A stretch of 64,000 bases of DNA, taken from NCBI GenBank assembly GCA_002408065.1, contig DHQI01000086.1, forward strand, positions 7,201 to 71,200, in the 5' to 3' direction. Position numbers and translations under genes: made by a program. Origin of the DNA: Bacteroidales bacterium UBA5342 (GTDB taxonomy: Bacteria; Bacteroidota; Bacteroidia; Bacteroidales; UBA5342). Each line of letters begins with the position of its first letter. Positions within the stretch are counted from its first letter, which is position 1. Under the pieces are notes generated by a model, which searched no databases, had not been told where the DNA came from, and saw only the letters and a list, made by a program, of their open reading frames with translations. Below are positions 1-9,244 of this stretch, one piece after another.

Positions 1-44
1 ATGTGCGCAGGCGTTGCTATATTAAGTGATGTAAGTTTTGTAAC

Positions 45-1664
45 TTATTTTGTTGCCGGGAAATCGCTTGTAAATTGAGCCGCTTCGTGAATTTTTACAG
101 GTACTTCTGTGTTTTCGTAGTAACCTGTAAAATTTTCTGCACCTGCACCTATGGCAAATACTGGCACGGGTACAGCAGTGTGAGAATACGAGGTCCATGC
201 AATCCCGGCTTTTCTGTTCAGTATATGAGTGATAGCCATTGTGAAGGCATTGTAGTATCCACCGTTTTTCATATATTCTTCGGTAGCAGCTCCTGCTTCG
301 TAAGGCATTCTTTTAGCACAACTTTTGTAGAATGCTTCAGCTAGTTCTATTTGTTCATTTGCGCTAAGAGAAAGCTGCGGACAAGCTGCATTTGCACTGT
401 CTCCAAGGCCAAAAGCCTCTGTCATAGCTTCCATTGCTGCACCTAAATCTGCTGGTCCCCAAGTCTTCATCTTATCGTCGAATACTTCGTAGGACATGGT
501 TTGGTGGTTCAAAATCTCTAATGCTGTTTCGTATCCAGTAGCACCATAACCGATGGTTAAACCACCAGTTTCGTGGTCACCTGTGACTACAATCAAGGTA
601 GAATCCGGGTTTTGATTGTAGAAGGCAAGGGCTTCTCCAATAGCGTTGTCAAATTCTACTGTATTGCTTGTTGCGGCAACTACGTCGTTGGCGTGGCAAG
701 CCCAGTCAATTTTACCACCTTCTACCATTAAAAAGAAGCCTTCTTTACAGTCTTTCATTAGTTCGATGCCTTTAGCGGTGAACTCAGAAAGTGTGATGTC
801 TGCTCCATTGTCATCTTCGTCTACATCCATAACGTAAGGCAATGAACCCGACCCGTCGCCCATAGAGGTGTAGGCCCATACTTTTCCTGCGTCGCTTGCA
901 AGAGCATCAAAATCTTCTCGTGTAGTAACAATGGTGTACTCATCCATCTCTGTAGCTTCATCACTTACAGCAACGTGACCTTCCGGATTACGGTTAGCAG
1001 CTTGGTATTTTTCCAGATAACCTTTGGCCCAGCCACCACCGAAATAGTCGAAGTTACTGTCATCCATCTGTGAAGCGATGCTATTGTAATAGTTGCGAGT
1101 AAGCGAGTGAGCGTAAAAACAAGCAGGAGTAGCGTGATCGATGCTAACGCTTGATACGATACCAACTTTTTTGCCTTCTGCTTTGGCTACTTCGGCTATG
1201 GTGATAACGTCAGCCGAATGATCAGGTAGTTGAGATATTGTGTTAATAGAGGTTTTGTAACCGGTAGCGAGTGCTGTAGCAGAGGCAGCTGAACCAGTGA
1301 TGTAGCGGTTAGTGGCATGTGTGCGTTGCATTCCTACTACTGGAAACGTGGTCATGTTTAGCTCTGCTACCACGTTTGAACTAGTATCCGCAGCATAGCC
1401 GTCTACTTTTGCAGCCAGCTCACCCATGTTGATTTGTGGAGAAGCCATACCGTCACCAATGAAGTAAAAGATATACTTGGCCTTAGGTGCAGCTTCTGTT
1501 GACATCTCTGCGTTAGCAGGGGCTTCGAACGTCATGCTGTCGATGTCTGCCACGGCACGTTTAGCGACTAAAGCACCTTCGTTCATAACGTACAAAGTGT
1601 CTTGGTTTGCAAATGCTGCTAAACTTAGCAACGCTGCAATGCTTAATGTGAAAATTTTTTTCAT
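45..1664 (-). CDS. alkaline phosphatase, secreted
   Basis: A 539-residue PhoA-superfamily metallophosphatase that hydrolyses phosphate monoesters outside the cytoplasm. Residues 1-19 form a signal peptide. Visible motifs are the metal-binding IGDGM (Asp71), the nucleophile region TGSAASATALATG (Ser125; the residue before Ser is Gly rather than the Asp of E. coli PhoA), and downstream GDHETGG and SHTAVPVPVFAIG with metal-ligand Asp and His. Between the signal peptide and the catalytic domain, residues about 23-47 contain an LYV...DIDSMTFE segment that resembles the start of the next gene product. No C-terminal sorting domain is evident. The family is clear; the physiological substrate is inferred. 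Confidence 0.93.
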   Translation of the reverse strand: MKKIFTLSIAALLSLAAFANQDTLYVMNEGALVAKRAVADIDSMTFEAPANAEMSTEAAPKAKYIFYFIGDGMASPQINMGELAAKVDGYAADTSSNVVAELNMTTFPVVGMQRTHATNRYITGSAASATALATGYKTSINTISQLPDHSADVITIAEVAKAEGKKVGIVSSVSIDHATPACFYAHSLTRNYYNSIASQMDDSNFDYFGGGWAKGYLEKYQAANRNPEGHVAVSDEATEMDEYTIVTTREDFDALASDAGKVWAYTSMGDGSGSLPYVMDVDEDDNGADITLSEFTAKGIELMKDCKEGFFLMVEGGKIDWACHANDVVAATSNTVEFDNAIGEALAFYNQNPDSTLIVVTGDHETGGLTIGYGATGYETALEILNHQTMSYEVFDDKMKTWGPADLGAAMEAMTEAFGLGDSANAACPQLSLSANEQIELAEAFYKSCAKRMPYEAGAATEEYMKNGGYYNAFTMAITHILNRKAGIAWTSYSHTAVPVPVFAIGAGAENFTGYYENTEVPVKIHEAAQFTSDFPATK

Positions 1665-1698
1665 TTGTTTAAAAGTGTTTAGGTTTTGTTTTTTTAAA

Positions 1699-2220
1699 TT
1701 ATTGTTTAATAAATGTTGCTATCGTTGTTTTCTTGTCAGAATTTATCTTGAGCAAATATATTCCCTTGCTTAAGCCAGAAGTGTTGATGGTATTGAGTGT
1801 GTTGTTTTGTCCAGGTTCTTGTAAAACAAGCTGGCCAGAAGTCGAAAGTATTTCGATTCTGATAGTGCCTTCAAGATTGGCTAATTCAAAATTAATCTGA
1901 GAAGTACAAGGATTAGGGTAGCAATTAAGTTTTTCTATTGGAGTGCTTTTTTCTTCTTCTGATATTGAGTTAACACTCGTGTAGTCATTAAAACTTAAGT
2001 AACTAATATCGGCTAGAGAGATTTCGTGACTGAGCACATTTTCGTTAATCATCAGTTTGCCATCTTCAAAAGTCATGCATTTCACATCATTTATCTCGTA
2101 AGCAGAAAGCTGTTTGTTGTTGTTTAATACATAGAGCGATTGTGCTTGAGATGTTACGCATAATAGAGCAGTAAATAAGGTTAACAATAATCCTTTTACT
2201 AAGTGTTGTTTTAGGTTCAT
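1699..2220 (-). CDS. small T9SS-sorted secreted protein
   Basis: A 173-residue exported protein with a signal peptide (about residues 1-27). It has a short N-terminal LYV...MTFE region, a second similar hydrophobic-pattern stretch, and a C-terminal Por secretion-system sorting domain of about 75 residues, recognisable from NCYPNPCTSQINFEL, GTIRIEILSTSGQLV and LSKGIYLLKI. The family is known to direct export by the type IX system and surface attachment. It has no catalytic domain. It lies 34 bp upstream of the alkaline phosphatase on the same strand, so the two are probably co-transcribed. It could help display or anchor the phosphatase, but that is inference. Confidence 0.8.
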   Translation of the reverse strand: MNLKQHLVKGLLLTLFTALLCVTSQAQSLYVLNNNKQLSAYEINDVKCMTFEDGKLMINENVLSHEISLADISYLSFNDYTSVNSISEEEKSTPIEKLNCYPNPCTSQINFELANLEGTIRIEILSTSGQLVLQEPGQNNTLNTINTSGLSKGIYLLKINSDKKTTIATFIKQ

Positions 2221-2526
2221 AGGTTTAGTTTTAGTGTTAATGTTGTTTAGGTTTTGTGTTCTTGTTTAAAAACACCTGCAAAATAACCCTTGAATAATTA
2301 CAACATTATGGCAGTGTTGTTTCATCATTTTTACGGTATTTTTACAATCTTATAACGCTAAAAATGAGATGAAAATGTAAAGAATCTAGTGCTGGTTTGT
2401 AATATTGATTTGCAACGCAGGCGCGTTATTATCTATCCCTGTTTCTGTGGCTATCGTGTTTGATAGTGCTATGCGTTGTTGAGTAAGGGGGGAGAGGTGA
2501 GGATAACAACTAGGCGTGTAACAACA
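2221..2526. other. intergenic, no gene seen
   Basis: This AT-rich stretch between prfB and the T9SS-sorted protein should hold the promoter of the minus-strand phosphatase operon near 2221-2330. No convincing TAnnTTTG box, RNA gene or repeat was found. Confidence 0.4.
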
Positions 2527-2568
2527 AGAAAGAGGAGGCTTTACTAAATAGTATAGCCTCCTCTTTTT
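2527..2568 (-). terminator. prfB terminator (hairpin usable on both strands)
   Basis: A perfect 10-bp stem (2531-2540 with 2555-2564, AGAGGAGGCT/AGCCTCCTCT) encloses a 14-nt loop and is flanked by A and T runs. It lies 24 bp beyond the prfB stop codon. Confidence 0.8.
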
Positions 2569-2591
2569 AACTTTTAGATATGACGTGTGTT

Positions 2592-3699
2592 TTATCGTGT
2601 CATCACAACGCCTTCTTTGCCGCCAAACTGCATTAGATAGGCTTTGATAAAGGCATCTAGATCGCCATCCATCACGGCATTGACATTAGACGTTTGGTGA
2701 TTGGTGCGGTGGTCTTTTACGCGGCGGTCATCAAATACATAACTTCGGATTTGCGAGCCCCATTCGTTTTTTTGTTTCAGACCTTCGAGCTCGTCCTGAG
2801 CAGCCATACGTTTTTGTAGTTCTATCTCGTAAAGCTGTGATTTAAGTAGGCGCATCGCATTTTCTTTGTTGCCTAACTGTGAGCGACTTTCCGTGTTTTC
2901 AATGATGATGCCACTTGGTTCGTGACGTAGGCGTACACCCGTTTCTACTTTGTTGACATTCTGCCCGCCAGCACCACCTGAGCGAAAAGTATCCCAGGAA
3001 ATATCCGCCGGGTTAATGTTGATATCTATGCTGTCGTCGATCAAAGGGGTGACAAAAACAGAGGCAAAAGAAGTCATACGTTTGCCCTGAGCATTAAATG
3101 GAGAAACACGTACCAGACGGTGAACACCATTCTCGCCTTTCAGGTAACCGTAAGCAAAATCTCCCTCAATTTGGATGCTTACTGATTTGACGCCGGTTTC
3201 ATCTCCTGCAGCAAAAAATGAGGTGCTTACCTTGTAATTATGTGCTTCGCACCAGCGTGTGTACATACGCAGTAGCATTTCAGCCCAGTCGTTAGACTCG
3301 GTACCACCTGCTCCGGCGTTTATTTTTATCACAGCACTTAACTTGTCTTCTTCTCGTTGCAGCATGTTTTTGAGTTCCAGTGCTTCGGTCATTTCCAGCG
3401 TGGTGGCGTATTGTTCATCCACATCGTCTTCGCTGGCTTCACCTTCTTTGTGAAAGTCAAAAAGAACTTCCAGGTCGTCAATAGCAGCTACTACAGCTTC
3501 GTAGTTTTGTATCCAGGATTTTAAGCCCTTAAGCTCTTTCATTTGTTGCTCTGCCTTTTTGGCATCGTTCCAGAAATCATGCGCTTGGGTGCGCATCTCA
3601 GCCTCTTCCAGTTCTATTCGTTTGCTTTCAATGTCAAAGATACCCCCTTAACGCTTCCTCGCGTTTTGAGAGATCTTTGATTTGTTCTATTGTTATCAT
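2592..3699 (-). CDS. prfB: peptide chain release factor 2 (programmed frameshift)
   Basis: RF2 recognises UGA and UAA stop codons and triggers peptide release on the ribosome. The main reading frame has the GGQ motif (RSGGAGGQNVNKVETGVRL) and family-typical regions such as GVHRLVRVSPFNAQGKRMTSF. The first 21 codons (ATG at 3699, MITIEQIKDLSKREEALRGYL) are in another frame and end in an in-frame TGA at 3636-3634. The conserved shift signal joins them to the main frame, giving about 368 residues. Translation is therefore autoregulated by RF2 level, as known for this family. A start at 3596 would omit the conserved N terminus. Confidence 0.96.
3633..3648 (-). promoter_or_regulatory. RF2 +1 programmed frameshift site
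   Basis: Reading on the minus strand the site is AGGGGGTATCTTTGAC: an internal Shine-Dalgarno-like AGGGGG, then CTT followed by the stop TGA and C. This matches the classical RF2 autoregulatory shift sequence. It is notable because initiation in this phylum makes little use of Shine-Dalgarno pairing. Confidence 0.93.
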
Positions 3700-3725
3700 C
3701 GTTCTCTTCTTTTTTTATTGATTTG

Positions 3726-3733
3726 CAAAGATA
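3726..3733 (-). promoter_or_regulatory. prfB -7 box
   Basis: TATCTTTG on the minus strand matches the Bacteroidota -7 consensus TAnnTTTG and lies 26 bp before the prfB start. No clear -33 TTTG was found. Confidence 0.6.
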
Positions 3734-4002
3734 ATTCTTTATGACGGAAGATGGGTGACGGAAGATAGATGAAAATACTGTACCCAGATTAGATTTTGTG
3801 AGAGGATAAGAAATAAATAATGACGAAAAATACAGAAGGGATTTTATTTGGATAACAACGCGTGTAACTCATAGTGGGCTAGAATATTGCAGAAGAGCCC
3901 TGATAAGGGGGGCTACATGTTTTTCATTCAAGGTGCTTAAAAATTGTTTCCCCACAAAGATACAGCTTGATCCAAAATAATTCTGTTATCCTTTATCTTA
4001 TT
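3734..4002. other. intergenic, no gene seen
   Basis: The roughly 400-bp gap between prfB and the SPOR lipoprotein holds the prfB -7 box at one end and the lipoprotein terminator at the other. The AT-rich remainder shows no ORF, RNA or repeat that I can support. Confidence 0.4.
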
Positions 4003-4037
4003 AAAAAGAAAACGGCAACCCGATGGGGTTGCCGTTT
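4003..4037 (-). terminator. terminator of the lipoprotein pair
   Basis: A 12-bp perfect stem (4010-4021 with 4026-4037, AAACGGCAACCC/GGGTTGCCGTTT) has a 4-nt loop and a T-rich tail on the minus strand. It lies downstream of the SPOR-domain lipoprotein. Confidence 0.85.
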
Positions 4038-4108
4038 CAATATTAGTTATCTTCATGTCTGTGGATTAGGGTTTTGTGTTTCCACAGATAAGGAATAAAG
4101 ATCAATTT

Positions 4109-5134
4109 TTAAGGTTTAAAAGGCCATGCGTCTTTAAACTCTGGATAATCCTTCACCAGATTTGTCTTATAGGCCGCTGCATCGTTCCGTGTTTTGAAGT
4201 TAATAAATCCAATACGGAATTTTTCTCCAGCAATAACTACGCCTACCTGCCCTTTCAGAGCCGGATATTGTTGGTTGAAGTTAGCCACAGCACGTTCTGC
4301 ATTAGCAGAGTTACTATAGCTACCAATAATCAGCGTATAAGTACCAGCTACAGGATGTACTTGCGATGGTGAAGTGTAAGAGGTAGAAGAAAGCGGTGGT
4401 GTATCGCCACTTTGAGCAGGCTGTGTTGTTTGTTGTGCAGTGATTTGCTGTGCTACAGGCTCTTCTTCTGTTTTAGTGCTAACGGGTGTTACTACAGCTG
4501 TAGTGTTTGATTGTTTTAGAGCAGCACTTGCTTTAGCCTCGGCATCTTGTACTTGTTTCTGCATAGCAGCTTCTTTGGCCGCACATTCTTCTTTTAATGC
4601 TAACATTTCTTTTGCCAGTGAATCGCGTGATTCTTCCAGAGAGGCTATGGAAGCTTCCATTTCTTTTGTTGCTTTAGGAGAGATGCCGGTGCTGCCGGAG
4701 CCCTCTTCTACAAAAACATCGTTGATAACAGCTAAGCGCGCTAATGCCGTAACAGTAGTTTTACTAAAGAAGATAGGAAAACCTTTTTTGCTGACTTGGT
4801 ATTGAGGATAAACGATAAAGTCGTACCCCGGATTTTCAGACATAAGGTTGTAAAGAGCGTAGCCTTCGGCTTTATTCCCTGGTAACATTCCGAAAATGGT
4901 ATTTTGAACGTCTACCTTAGCGGTTTTTCCATTAAATAAACGTGCCCAATCCACACCTAATATCTTGGTGCTTGTGGCTTCAGCGGTGACTTGTGCGGAA
5001 TAGTCAAACTCCGCTTTGTCATAACGGATCAGACATTCCGGTTCTCTCATCGAATTGCTCATGGTGGCACAGCTGCTCATCAACAGGCCTAGAGCACCTA
5101 CAATGAGTAGGTTATGTTTTTTTAATAATTTCAT
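4109..5134 (-). CDS. lipoprotein with coiled coil and SPOR domain
   Basis: A 341-residue predicted lipoprotein: a hydrophobic leader ends in a lipobox-like LLMSSCATM. Residues about 25-140 form a globular region shared with the downstream neighbour (SMREPECLIRYDKAEF, LGVDWARLF, YALYNLMSENPGYDFIVYPQY, FSKTTVTALA). Residues about 150-205 look like a coiled coil, and a Thr/Ser/Gln-rich linker follows. Residues about 262-341 are a SPOR domain (GTYTLIIGSYSNSANAERAVANF...), known to bind denuded peptidoglycan. It is therefore probably an envelope protein located at septal or remodelled cell wall; the shared N-terminal domain has no known function to me. Confidence 0.8.
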   Translation of the reverse strand: MKLLKKHNLLIVGALGLLMSSCATMSNSMREPECLIRYDKAEFDYSAQVTAEATSTKILGVDWARLFNGKTAKVDVQNTIFGMLPGNKAEGYALYNLMSENPGYDFIVYPQYQVSKKGFPIFFSKTTVTALARLAVINDVFVEEGSGSTGISPKATKEMEASIASLEESRDSLAKEMLALKEECAAKEAAMQKQVQDAEAKASAALKQSNTTAVVTPVSTKTEEEPVAQQITAQQTTQPAQSGDTPPLSSTSYTSPSQVHPVAGTYTLIIGSYSNSANAERAVANFNQQYPALKGQVGVVIAGEKFRIGFINFKTRNDAAAYKTNLVKDYPEFKDAWPFKP

Positions 5135-5183
5135 GACTTTTCTGTTTTACGTGTTAAAACTTTAAGAATAAAAACCCGTAGGC

Positions 5184-5600
5184 TTACTCAGTAATCTTGC
5201 CTAGTTTGGCAGTGGTTTTAACCGTTGTTTTAGAAAAGACAATAAAATTCTGTTTGTATATCTCGTATTGAGGATAGAAAATGACATCATAACCAGGGTT
5301 CGCAGCCATCAGGTTATAAAGTGCATAACGAGATGTTAGGTTGGTAGGTTGTGAGCCAAAAACAGAGGCAGAAGAGCCAACAGCACCTTGCTGTGTGCTA
5401 AACAGGCGTGCCCAATCAACACCAAAAACTTTGGTAGAAGTAGCTTCGGCTACGAGTTGTTCTGTCATTTCGAAGTCAGCTTTGTCAAATTCAACAAGCA
5501 TGTTAGGTTCTCTCATAGAGTTGCTTATCGATGAGCAGCTTGAGAATAAAACTGCAACGAAAAATACAGTGATCAGTGATTTAAAAGTTGATTTTTTCAT
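5184..5600 (-). CDS. lipoprotein paralogue, N-terminal domain only
   Basis: 138 residues with a lipobox-like LFSSCSSI. Across its whole length it is clearly related to the N-terminal domain of the downstream SPOR lipoprotein (SMREPNMLVEFDKADF, EATSTKVFGVDWARLF, YALYNLMAANPGYDVIFYPQY, FSKTTVKTTAKL), but it lacks the coiled coil and SPOR domain. It is encoded 49 bp upstream of that gene on the same strand, so the pair is probably a tandem duplication in one operon. The products may form a common envelope complex (inference). Confidence 0.75.
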   Translation of the reverse strand: MKKSTFKSLITVFFVAVLFSSCSSISNSMREPNMLVEFDKADFEMTEQLVAEATSTKVFGVDWARLFSTQQGAVGSSASVFGSQPTNLTSRYALYNLMAANPGYDVIFYPQYEIYKQNFIVFSKTTVKTTAKLGKITE

Positions 5601-5831
5601 GGTATCAGGTTTTAATAGTTTCTAATAATTACACAAATTAAAAAATTAAAAATTTAAAAATCAAATGGATATGGATTTATTTTTCTTTTTTTGTTAAAAT
5701 GAGTTTAACATAACACTACAAAAGTACATATAGCTTATGCTTGTATGGTGATAAATAGATAAATGTTTTTAGCTGTTTATTATACGCTTTGGTTTGATAA
5801 ATATTCGTGTTCTAATGTCTCGGTGACACTT

Positions 5832-7088
5832 TTAGCCTTTGTATTTGAGCCATTTCCCTATTTCTTTCCAACTTGGTTTTTTACCATACATTAAAATGCC
5901 GGTGCGGTAAATTTTTGCTGCTACCCAGATGCAGCCTAAGGTCGTAAGGATAAGTAGACTGAGTGATATCGCCCAGTCATACCATTCTATACCAGAAGGT
6001 ATACGAGCCATCATAGTTACTGGTGAAAGGAATGGTATGTAAGAGGTCCATATGGCTAAGGCGCCGTCTGGTTCTTTGATGATGTTCATCAAGATCATAA
6101 TGGCAATGATAAGTGGAAGAACGACAGGGAGCATAAACTGCTGCATATCTTCCTGTGAGTCGACTGCAGAAGCAATGGCAGCCATCAAGGAACTATAAAG
6201 CAGGTAACCTAAGATGAAGTAAAGGATAAAACCTATTACGACGGGTCCCATTTCAACCGAAAGAACGGCAGTGAGTATATTGCTGCTAGGCAAGCTGCTA
6301 CTGATGATGCTTAACAGTATAATCCAGACACCTACCTGAGTGAGTCCGACAGCTACCAGCCCGATGATTTTTCCCATCATTAATTGTACGGGTTTTACTG
6401 AGGAGATGATGACTTCTACTATACGGTTTTGTTTTTCTTCTACTACACCACGCATTACCATGCCGCCGTACATAAAAATGAACATATAAATAATAAAACC
6501 GGTAGCGTAGGCAATGACCATAGTCGCTTCGGTAGAGGACGCTTCTGCTTGTGGTTCACCCGTTTTGCTTGTCTCTTTTCCTACTTTATAAGTATTTACT
6601 TTTACGCGGGTTTTGGTATCGGCTATGCGTTGTTCTAAGTCGGGGATGTTAGCTTCGGCATAGATGGCTTTTAGTTTATCTTTTTCAAGTATTTGATTGA
6701 CCTGCCAGTTGATGTTTTCTTTCACATCAATATTGATTTGTTTAATGCCGTAAACATCTATTTGTGAGCTCTCTTTTACGTCTGTGGGGATAATGACAAT
6801 GGCAAAAAAACCTTTGGCTTCCAGATTGTTTTTGTATTCATTCTCCAAGCTGGTTTCTATCTCGGTGTACTGTACTGTTTTATTGTTGTTGAGTTTATGG
6901 TGTACTAGGCCGCTGTGATCACATACAGCCACCATCTTAGTGTCGGTACTATCGCGGCTGGCGAGCCAGGCAGGTATAACCATAACACCCCCCATAAGCA
7001 GAGGCATTAAAAGGGTCAGTATTATGAACGATTTCTTTTTTACCCGAGTCAGGTATTCGCGTTTTATGATGATCCAAGTTTTATTCAT
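5832..7088 (-). CDS. ABC-2 transporter permease (NatB-like)
   Basis: A 418-residue integral membrane subunit. There is one N-terminal membrane helix (about 20-42), a large extracytoplasmic region (about 45-185) and then about five membrane segments between 188 and 405. The features GGMVMRGVVEEKQNRIVEVIISSVKPVQLMMGKIIGL are typical of the ABC-2/NatB/YhaP family, which exports sodium, drugs or other small molecules. The matching ATPase lies immediately upstream, 54 bp away. The substrate is unknown. Confidence 0.88.
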   Translation of the reverse strand: MNKTWIIIKREYLTRVKKKSFIILTLLMPLLMGGVMVIPAWLASRDSTDTKMVAVCDHSGLVHHKLNNNKTVQYTEIETSLENEYKNNLEAKGFFAIVIIPTDVKESSQIDVYGIKQINIDVKENINWQVNQILEKDKLKAIYAEANIPDLEQRIADTKTRVKVNTYKVGKETSKTGEPQAEASSTEATMVIAYATGFIIYMFIFMYGGMVMRGVVEEKQNRIVEVIISSVKPVQLMMGKIIGLVAVGLTQVGVWIILLSIISSSLPSSNILTAVLSVEMGPVVIGFILYFILGYLLYSSLMAAIASAVDSQEDMQQFMLPVVLPLIIAIMILMNIIKEPDGALAIWTSYIPFLSPVTMMARIPSGIEWYDWAISLSLLILTTLGCIWVAAKIYRTGILMYGKKPSWKEIGKWLKYKG

Positions 7089-7142
7089 GGTATTTGATTC
7101 AAAATTCGTATTTCAAGGTTAAAGATGGCTTGAGCTGAGGGT

Positions 7143-8063
7143 TTAACTGTTTGCATTTTCTACCAAGGACACAAATATCTCGTTCATACTTGGCATATGC
7201 TCTTCGAAAGCGGTGATTTCCACCTCTTTCATTAGTGTTTTAAGCAGCTCGTTGTCTTTGTCGGCTGTTCTGGTTTTTAGGGTGATTTTATTTTCCCATT
7301 CTGTGGTTTCTTGCGAAAGGACTTCGAAAAGTCCTTTGTTGGTTTCTGCAAAACCATTGAGATCACCCAGATAAGACACGTTGTATACATTGCTGCGGTG
7401 CGATCGTCGGATTTCCTGTACGCCGCCTTCTATGATTTTTTTCGATTTATTGAATAGGGCGATGTCGTCACACACCTCTTCGACAGAAGCCATATTGTGA
7501 GTAGAGAAGATAATGGTGGCGCCTTTGTCTCTCAGGTTTAGTATTTCCTGTTTCAAAAGGTTGGTGTTGATAGGGTCGAAACCGCTGAATGGTTCGTCAA
7601 AGATGAGTAATTCTGGTTCGTGCAACACGGTGGAGATAAACTGCACCTTCTGTTGCATACCCTTAGAAAGTTCGTTCAGGTTTTTGTTCCACCAAGGCAT
7701 CAGTTCAAATTTATCAAACCATGGCTTGAGTCTTTTGATAGCCGTGTGTTTGTCCAGACCTTTTAGCTGAGCTAAATAAATAGCTTGTTCGCCCACTTTC
7801 ATTTTGGGGTAAAGACCGCGCTCTTCGGGCAGATAACCAATGCGGTAGATGTCCTCAGGTTTTAAAGCTTGGCCGTTTAGAAGTATTTTGCCGCTGTCTG
7901 GTCCGGTAATCTGGTTAATGATACGGATAAAAGTGGTTTTGCCTGCGCCGTTAGGGCCAAGGAGTCCAAATACTTTTCCCTCTTCAATACTTAGGTTGAC
8001 ATCTGTTAGCGCTTGATGACCCGAGTAATTCTTGTTGATGTTTTCTGCTTGTAATAGGGGCAT
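7143..8063 (-). CDS. ABC transporter ATP-binding protein (NatA-like)
   Basis: A 306-residue ATPase that powers the adjacent permease. It has the Walker A region GLLGPNGAGKTTFIR, the signature LSKGMQQKVQ, the Walker B LLIFDEPFSGFD and the H-loop STHNMASVEE. A C-terminal extension of about 90 residues is typical of NatA/CcmA-type exporters. I chose the ATG at 8063 (MPLLQAEN) over an upstream TTG because family members begin with this segment. It is first in the two-gene operon. Confidence 0.9.
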   Translation of the reverse strand: MPLLQAENINKNYSGHQALTDVNLSIEEGKVFGLLGPNGAGKTTFIRIINQITGPDSGKILLNGQALKPEDIYRIGYLPEERGLYPKMKVGEQAIYLAQLKGLDKHTAIKRLKPWFDKFELMPWWNKNLNELSKGMQQKVQFISTVLHEPELLIFDEPFSGFDPINTNLLKQEILNLRDKGATIIFSTHNMASVEEVCDDIALFNKSKKIIEGGVQEIRRSHRSNVYNVSYLGDLNGFAETNKGLFEVLSQETTEWENKITLKTRTADKDNELLKTLMKEVEITAFEEHMPSMNEIFVSLVENANS

Positions 8064-8266
8064 AGTGTGAAATAAAAAACGGCACAAAGACGTGGTGTCG
8101 TCAATGTGCCGTTATGTTTGAATTTATATCATTTTACGATGTTGAAAAAACAAAGTAAACGATTTGTCTTAATATGACCAAGTTGTGGGGGCTTTTTTTA
8201 ATGGTTTATTAATGTTGGTTGGCGCTTGTTGTATTGCCATAGATAAACCACGAATACGTTCTTTTT

Positions 8267-9172
8267 TTAGAGCTCATCCTCATTGTTAAGTGGTTTAAAT
8301 CCTTCGCCAAGGGTTTGGCGGGTATCCATTATGGTAACAAAAGCGTCGGGGTCTATTTGGTGAACAAAGGATTTGATGACAGGTAATTCCCTACGGCTGA
8401 GTACCACAAAGATAACGTTTTTCTCATGGCCGGTATACATACCTTCACCTTTTAGGAATGTACCACCGCGGTCGAAATCGTTGATGATTTTATCGCGTAT
8501 CTCCTGATGTTTTTCAGAAATGATAAACAGCGCATTGTCATATTTAAAACCATTCATCACAATATTAATTACCTGCCCCATGAAGTAGGTGCTGAGTAGC
8601 GAATAGAGTGGTATTTTCCAATCCTGAAATACAAACAAGGCTGAAGCAATGACGATGGTATCGGCAATGATAACACCTTGGCCAATAGAAATGCGTGCAT
8701 ATTTAGCAATAATAGCTGCAATAATATCAGTACCACCGGTAGTAGCACCTGTGCGAAAAATGAGACCAAGTCCGCCGCCAATAAAGATAGATCCAAAAAT
8801 AACGCTCAAAAGCAGATCGTTGGCTAAGCCTAAAGGGTCTGAAGCATTAAAGCCCGGGTTTTGGTGCATATACCAATCCAGACCATCAATAAAAATAGAA
8901 GTTAGGATAATGCCAACAACGGTTTTCCATCCAAAGCGTGGTCCTAAAAGTCTAATACCTAATAATAACACCGGCACATTGAGAGCAATGGCAAACATCC
9001 CCACGGGGATAGCAGGCACCAGATTATGAACGATAAGACCTATAGCAATAAAACCACCCGGGACAATGTTGTAGGGGTTGATAAATAGTGAATACCCGAG
9101 TCCCATCATAGCAGAGCCAACGATGAGTAGGGTGTATTGCCAAGCTATTTTTTTAATTTTGTTTTTTGTCAT
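8267..9172 (-). CDS. YitT family membrane protein
   Basis: About 301 residues. Five or six membrane segments in the first 200 residues (IVGSAMMGLGYSLFINPYNIVPGGFIAIGL and following, including GLIFRTGATTGGTDIIAAII) are followed by a cytoplasmic DUF2179 domain of about 80 residues (NALFIISEKHQEIRDKIINDFDRGGTFLKGEGMYTG). This is the standard YitT architecture; the molecular function of the family is not established. The ATG at 9172 is preferred to an upstream TTG. Confidence 0.88.
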   Translation of the reverse strand: MTKNKIKKIAWQYTLLIVGSAMMGLGYSLFINPYNIVPGGFIAIGLIVHNLVPAIPVGMFAIALNVPVLLLGIRLLGPRFGWKTVVGIILTSIFIDGLDWYMHQNPGFNASDPLGLANDLLLSVIFGSIFIGGGLGLIFRTGATTGGTDIIAAIIAKYARISIGQGVIIADTIVIASALFVFQDWKIPLYSLLSTYFMGQVINIVMNGFKYDNALFIISEKHQEIRDKIINDFDRGGTFLKGEGMYTGHEKNVIFVVLSRRELPVIKSFVHQIDPDAFVTIMDTRQTLGEGFKPLNNEDEL

Positions 9173-9244
9173 GGTGTGGAGGTTCAAGATTTATGATTCC
9201 GGATTCAAGATTCTGAATTGACTTTTAGCTGAATTTCGGATTGC

